Source of the DNA: Nitrospirota bacterium
GTDB lineage: Bacteria > Nitrospirota > Nitrospiria > Nitrospirales > Nitrospiraceae
Assembly (NCBI GenBank): GCA_016200355.1
Contig: JACQEY010000095.1
Span: 1 to 45,060 of the forward strand
DNA: 45,060 nucleotides
Reading direction: 5' to 3'
How positions within the stretch are numbered: the stretch's first letter is position 1; each line of letters starts with the position of its first letter. Positions 41,913-45,060 of this stretch are shown here, in pieces. A program made the position numbers and the translations under genes. Below the pieces are notes generated by a model. It made no database searches. It saw only the letters and a program-made list of their open reading frames with translations, and was not told where the DNA came from.

Positions 41913-43441
41913 AGGGCACTTTCCCCCATCTCGCCGGTCCTAATCCGCACCACATTGCTAATGTCCGACACGAAGATCTTCCCGTCCCCGACACTGCCGG
42001 TTTTCGCGGAACGCGTAATGGTTTCGATCACACGCGCCACTTGGTTATCCGCGACGTACACTTCGATCTTTATCTTGGGCACAAAGTCCGTCGTATATTC
42101 GGCGCCTCTGTAAACTTCCTTAGTCCCTTTCTGGCGTCCGAAATTGACCACCATGACAATGATCCAGGTGACGATCCCGGTAAACGCACAGACCGAGACC
42201 ACCATAACGATCTGAGCCCACAGGAGTGAGACGCCCCCGCCATAGAACAGCCCATCGGAGGGGGACCCCATCGCCTTTGACGCAAACAACCCTCCCAAGA
42301 GGCAGCCGGTAATTCCACCCACACCGTGAACTCCCACCACATCCAGCGCATCGTCGACCACCTTATGGCCCACTTTATTCTTCAAGAACACAGCAATGTA
42401 GCAAATAATTCCAGCGCATACACCTACCAGGAGCGCAGGAAACAGGGAGACGAACCCGGCAACTGGTGTAATGGTTGCGAGCCCGGCGATCGCACCGGTA
42501 GCCGCACCGAGCGCCGTGGGCTTCCCGCGGTGCATCCACTCGATAAACATCCACACCACCGTCGCGGTACTGGCTGCGATGTGGGTAGCCACGAAGGCGC
42601 CCACAGCCTGCGCATTCGCACCCAACGAGCTGCCCGCGTTGAACCCGAACCAGCCGAACCACAGAAGGCCGCACCCCAACAATGTAAAAGGAAGATTATT
42701 GGGAGGCATAGAATGAGTTGGATAGCCCGTACGTTTTCCGAGGATAATACAGGCAACCAGGGCGCCCATTCCGCAGGTGGCATGCACGACCGTGCCTCCG
42801 GCAAAGTCCAATGCGCCCATCTGACCCAACCATCCGCCACCCCATACCCAATGGGCAACAGGATAATACACCCCGATGGACCATACACAGACAAACACGA
42901 GCAGCGCGGAGAACCTGACTCGCTCTGCGAGGGCTCCAACGATCAGCGCCGGGGTAATGGCGGCAAACATGAGCTGGAAGACCATGAAGAGTTCGTGAGG
43001 AATCGTTGGGCCATAGGTCGGATGGGGATCAGCTCCCACTCCTCTCAACCCCACCCAATCAAGATTTCCGATGACCCCTCCAATATCGGGGCCGAAAGAC
43101 AGGCTGTATCCGAACAACACCCACATAATACTGCCAAGGCAGAGAGTGATGAAGCAATGCATAAGCGTACTTAGGATGTTCTTGCTCCGGGTCAATCCCC
43201 CATAGAAGAGCGCCAACCCCGGCAAGGTCATCAGCATCACCAGCGCCGAAGAGGTAAGGAGCCATGCCGTATCCCCCTTATCGGCCACCGGAGCGGCTGG
43301 AGCGGCAGCCGGCTCCGCTGGAGCCTGCGCCGCGACATCTTGCACGAACGAAGCCGCCCCTCCTACCAACATGACGGTCAGGCAGATCAGGAGGATCGGC
43401 AGAATCTTTTTTAAACTGATACTGCTCACATACGATGACAT
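41909..43441 (-). CDS. amt: Ammonium transporter Amt with C-terminal partial P-II domain
   Basis: 510 aa. N-terminal signal-like segment (to about 38) and an Ala/Pro linker, then the Amt fold: DTAWLLTSSALVMLMTLPGL, ALFYGGLTRSKNILSTLMHC, DFAGGTVVHATCGMGALVAC, LLWFGWFGFNAGSSLGANAQ and VVGVHGVGGITGCLLGGLFA. The last helix (FTGIVTWIIVMVVNF) runs straight into GRQKGTKEVYRGAEYTTDFV at residue 435. The remaining 76 residues align one-for-one with P-II residues 37-112: T-loop Tyr449 (P-II Tyr51), GSVGDGKIFV and VRIRTGEMGESAL. P-II beta1-alpha1-beta2 and the Amt cytosolic tail are missing. AAAGGA precedes the ATG; glnD overlaps by 4 bp. Confidence 0.92.
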   Translation of the reverse strand: MSSYVSSISLKKILPILLICLTVMLVGGAASFVQDVAAQAPAEPAAAPAAPVADKGDTAWLLTSSALVMLMTLPGLALFYGGLTRSKNILSTLMHCFITLCLGSIMWVLFGYSLSFGPDIGGVIGNLDWVGLRGVGADPHPTYGPTIPHELFMVFQLMFAAITPALIVGALAERVRFSALLVFVCVWSIGVYYPVAHWVWGGGWLGQMGALDFAGGTVVHATCGMGALVACIILGKRTGYPTHSMPPNNLPFTLLGCGLLWFGWFGFNAGSSLGANAQAVGAFVATHIAASTATVVWMFIEWMHRGKPTALGAATGAIAGLATITPVAGFVSLFPALLVGVCAGIICYIAVFLKNKVGHKVVDDALDVVGVHGVGGITGCLLGGLFASKAMGSPSDGLFYGGGVSLLWAQIVMVVSVCAFTGIVTWIIVMVVNFGRQKGTKEVYRGAEYTTDFVPKIKIEVYVADNQVARVIETITRSAKTGSVGDGKIFVSDISNVVRIRTGEMGESAL

Positions 43442-43540
43442 ATTTGTATCCTTTCATCCTCTGGTTCAGGACGAGGTTGCCAATACGTTCGTTGAAATAT
43501 TCCGAGCGGCCCTCCTGGTTGCCTCATGCTTCCCCTTCGA

Positions 43541-43570
43541 CCCTTCGACAAGCTCAGGGCTCAGGGCAGG
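43541..43570. repeat. CCCTTCGACAAGCTCAGGGC repeat
   Basis: CCCTTCGACAAGCTCAGGGC (43541+10) plus CTTCGACCC before it and TCAGGGCAGG after it. From memory this word is a dispersed intergenic repeat in many unrelated Gram-negative genomes. It can fold as CCCT...AGGG. Confidence 0.55.
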
Positions 43571-43731
43571 TTTCTTCGTCGAAACGGGCTGTGGCGCTCT
43601 GCCTGCGCCAGAGTGACGCGCGCCAACTCAGCCCCTCATCATTTGTTGTGCCAAAAAATATCGCCATCGATCCCGCCATGACCACCAACCGCGCTCCGGC
43701 GCAGGCACGATTGATAGTTCTTCTCGTGATT

Positions 43732-43763
43732 GCTCCCTTCGCGGCATATGCCACGAAGGGAGC
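43732..43763. repeat. 32-bp near-perfect palindrome downstream of porin
   Basis: GCTCCCTTCG (43732-43741), CGGCATATGCCA, CGAAGGGAGC (43754-43763). The whole 32 bp is self-complementary except for one G-T pair. It lies 40 bp after the porin stop on the minus strand; no T tract follows, so either a hairpin 3' end or a protein-binding palindrome. Confidence 0.7.
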
Positions 43764-43801
43764 GATCTGTCACCATCACATAACCTACTGTCTCACTCAG
43801 C

Positions 43802-45060
43802 TTAGAACAGATAGATGACTTGGAATCCCAGGGTTGTTTGATTATTCGTCGCGACAGTGCCATTCAGGAACGAATTTCTGTTTGAATGGTCATGCCGAAC
43901 CTCCACTCTCGTGATGAGTGACGGAGCCGGCTTGTATTGGAGTGTATTGGTGATCTCCCAGAGGGTCTGAACTGTTCCACCGCCAGTATTAAAGTTGAAA
44001 CAGCCGGCACACGCCGTAGATCCAGCAGGAGCGACTACAGGTCCAAACCCACCCGGCCCACCAGCACCAGTGCAAACGTTTGTACCGCCATTGAAATTCG
44101 CGCCACCAGCGCAGGAACGGGCACCGCCTGCATCCTCCCAGAGTTCTCCACGAAACCGGTAGCTGAAGGCATGGGGCTGCAGTTGATCGTTGAAGTCATG
44201 AATCCAGTAGTTACCAATTCCGCCCCAGCGTGCGTTCGGCGACTGGCCGGCTGCCGCTCTAATTCCGCTGGCATTGCTCTCGTTCGCATAGTAGGGCTCA
44301 AAGACGAGAGTATCACTGTCTGTGACCTTCACCGTGATGATCGACCCCGCCACTAATCGCTTGGCCGAAGGATCGCAGCCGGTTGTTCCGCTCACACAGG
44401 AACCGACCGCTGCATTACCGCCGAAGTTATTTCCATTCCCCTGTTCCGCTCCGTAGGTCCCGTAGAAGGTTGCTGAGAACCTATCGTGCGGCGTCAGGAA
44501 CACGCCCCATTCGAATGTTTTGCCTCTGTTGTTGTCCTCGATGTTGTCCCACCCATTGACGAGTCCGAGTGCCACGGTCGCATATTTATTGAACGGATAG
44601 GTAAACCGGATACCGGTCGTCGTGAAGGCTTGGCTCAGACCGAACATGAAGGTACGCGAAATGTTGTAGTTATCCCAAGAGTTGATCTGCTCTAATCCGA
44701 CCAATGTATGGATTTTTCCTACTTGAATCTTCAGGCCGTTGCCGATCGGGGCGAGGTATTCGCCGTAGATCTCTTGGGGGTCAAACTCGGCGGCATCCTG
44801 ACCCGGTTGGTAATTCGTGCGGGCCCGCGAGAACCTCGCTTGGGCTCCCCAACTGAGCCTCGCGCGAAAGCCCACCCGGTCATAGGCACTGCCTGCCGTT
44901 GCAGGTTTTTCGAATACGAGCTGCGCCACTTGCGGCACGAACGAGTTGGCCTGGGTATCGAAGATGCGCAGATTATTGACGTTGTTGTCAGGATTGTTGA
45001 AATTCTGTGTGTATGTTACATCCGTGGCCCCGGAGATCTTAAAGCCCAATTTCTTCCAGA
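43802..45060 (-). CDS. Outer-membrane beta-barrel porin (OmpL/bbp2-like), N-terminus outside window
   Basis: At least 419 codons; the frame remains open to the window edge (WKKLGFKISGATDVTYTQNF), so the start and signal peptide are missing. Alternating amphipathic strands with aromatic girdles run throughout (FRARLSWGAQARFSRARTNY, IRFTYPFNKYATVALGLVNG, FSATFYGTYGAEQGNG), ending in GFQVIYLF with the terminal Phe typical of outer-membrane barrels. Two Gly/Cys-rich insertions (GSCVSGTTGCDPSAK; CTGAGGPGG ... CAGCFNFN) would be extracellular loops, possibly disulfide-bonded. The solute is unknown. It is upstream of amt on the same strand but separated by 360 bp. Confidence 0.8.
   Translation of the reverse strand, partial: WKKLGFKISGATDVTYTQNFNNPDNNVNNLRIFDTQANSFVPQVAQLVFEKPATAGSAYDRVGFRARLSWGAQARFSRARTNYQPGQDAAEFDPQEIYGEYLAPIGNGLKIQVGKIHTLVGLEQINSWDNYNISRTFMFGLSQAFTTTGIRFTYPFNKYATVALGLVNGWDNIEDNNRGKTFEWGVFLTPHDRFSATFYGTYGAEQGNGNNFGGNAAVGSCVSGTTGCDPSAKRLVAGSIITVKVTDSDTLVFEPYYANESNASGIRAAAGQSPNARWGGIGNYWIHDFNDQLQPHAFSYRFRGELWEDAGGARSCAGGANFNGGTNVCTGAGGPGGFGPVVAPAGSTACAGCFNFNTGGGTVQTLWEITNTLQYKPAPSLITRVEVRHDHSNRNSFLNGTVATNNQTTLGFQVIYLF

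Larger units (their letters stand above)
43442..43801. other. Gene-free stretch between porin and amt
   Basis: No convincing gene; short frames on the minus strand (e.g. 43554-43754) contain a hydrophobic patch ARLVVMAGSMAIFFG but no start with a ribosome site. It holds the amt upstream region, a CTTCGACAAGCTCAGGG-type repeat and a 32-bp palindrome. Confidence 0.6.

Noticed and set aside
43554-43754. 66-codon minus-strand frame with a hydrophobic patch
   Set aside because: No ribosome site, spans the palindrome and the dispersed repeat, no recognisable family.

Overview
The window looks like a chromosomal segment of a Nitrospira-type nitrite oxidiser (phylum Nitrospirota). The strongest markers are a periplasmic chlorite dismutase whose active-site region matches the one I recall from 'Candidatus Nitrospira defluvii', and a NarK-type nitrate/nitrite transporter. 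A sigma-32-like factor beside groESL, an Amt transporter and a barrel porin fit the same picture. No rRNA, tRNA, CRISPR array, IS transposase or prophage gene was seen. Both window edges cut a gene (a methyltransferase at the left, a porin at the right).

Layout. 1-4.9 kb holds a methyltransferase tail, a TPR/formylglycine-enzyme-like exported protein, a HEPN-type accessory protein, a Ppx/GppA phosphatase and a coupled coiled-coil protein. 5-9.1 kb holds recG and a membrane-anchored TPR metallopeptidase. 9.1-11.5 kb is a decayed, repeat-rich stretch with an unrecognised exported protein, a DCC-family (DUF393) pseudogene and a small membrane protein. 11.3-15.2 kb is a tightly packed minus-strand cluster (O-methyltransferase, unknown protein, TPR protein, degenerate metallo-beta-lactamase fold, small protein, thioredoxin-like protein).

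15.5-27.8 kb is one long minus-strand series read as ribBA - ribH - nusB - purB - cld - purC - small membrane protein - purS - purQ - accessory cassette - purL - purF. It covers riboflavin synthesis and much of de novo purine synthesis. cld is translationally coupled to purB. The cassette between purQ and purL carries a HEPN-like gene, a decayed second copy of the purL 5' end, a HicB-like protein and an antitoxin-like protein. 27.9-33.1 kb holds narK, rpoH and groES-groEL with a strong terminator. 33.2-43.4 kb is a nitrogen-control block. It has two divergent half-size GlnE-like adenylyltransferases (one with ACT-like domains), and the minus-strand series amt - glnD - glnA, in which Amt ends in a P-II fragment that keeps the T-loop tyrosine but lacks the first third of P-II.

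The most unusual non-coding signal is a set of intergenic inverted-repeat families. The clearest one (at least seven copies, two nested inside others) has a conserved GCGCGC-rich core flanked by about 20-bp inverted arms whose sequence differs at every locus. Other families are built around CTGAAAAAGTCC arms, around TTTGGTTTG words, and around short words such as GTGCTGA. Several gene ends lie inside these repeats.

All family assignments are from reading motifs by eye; no database search was run.
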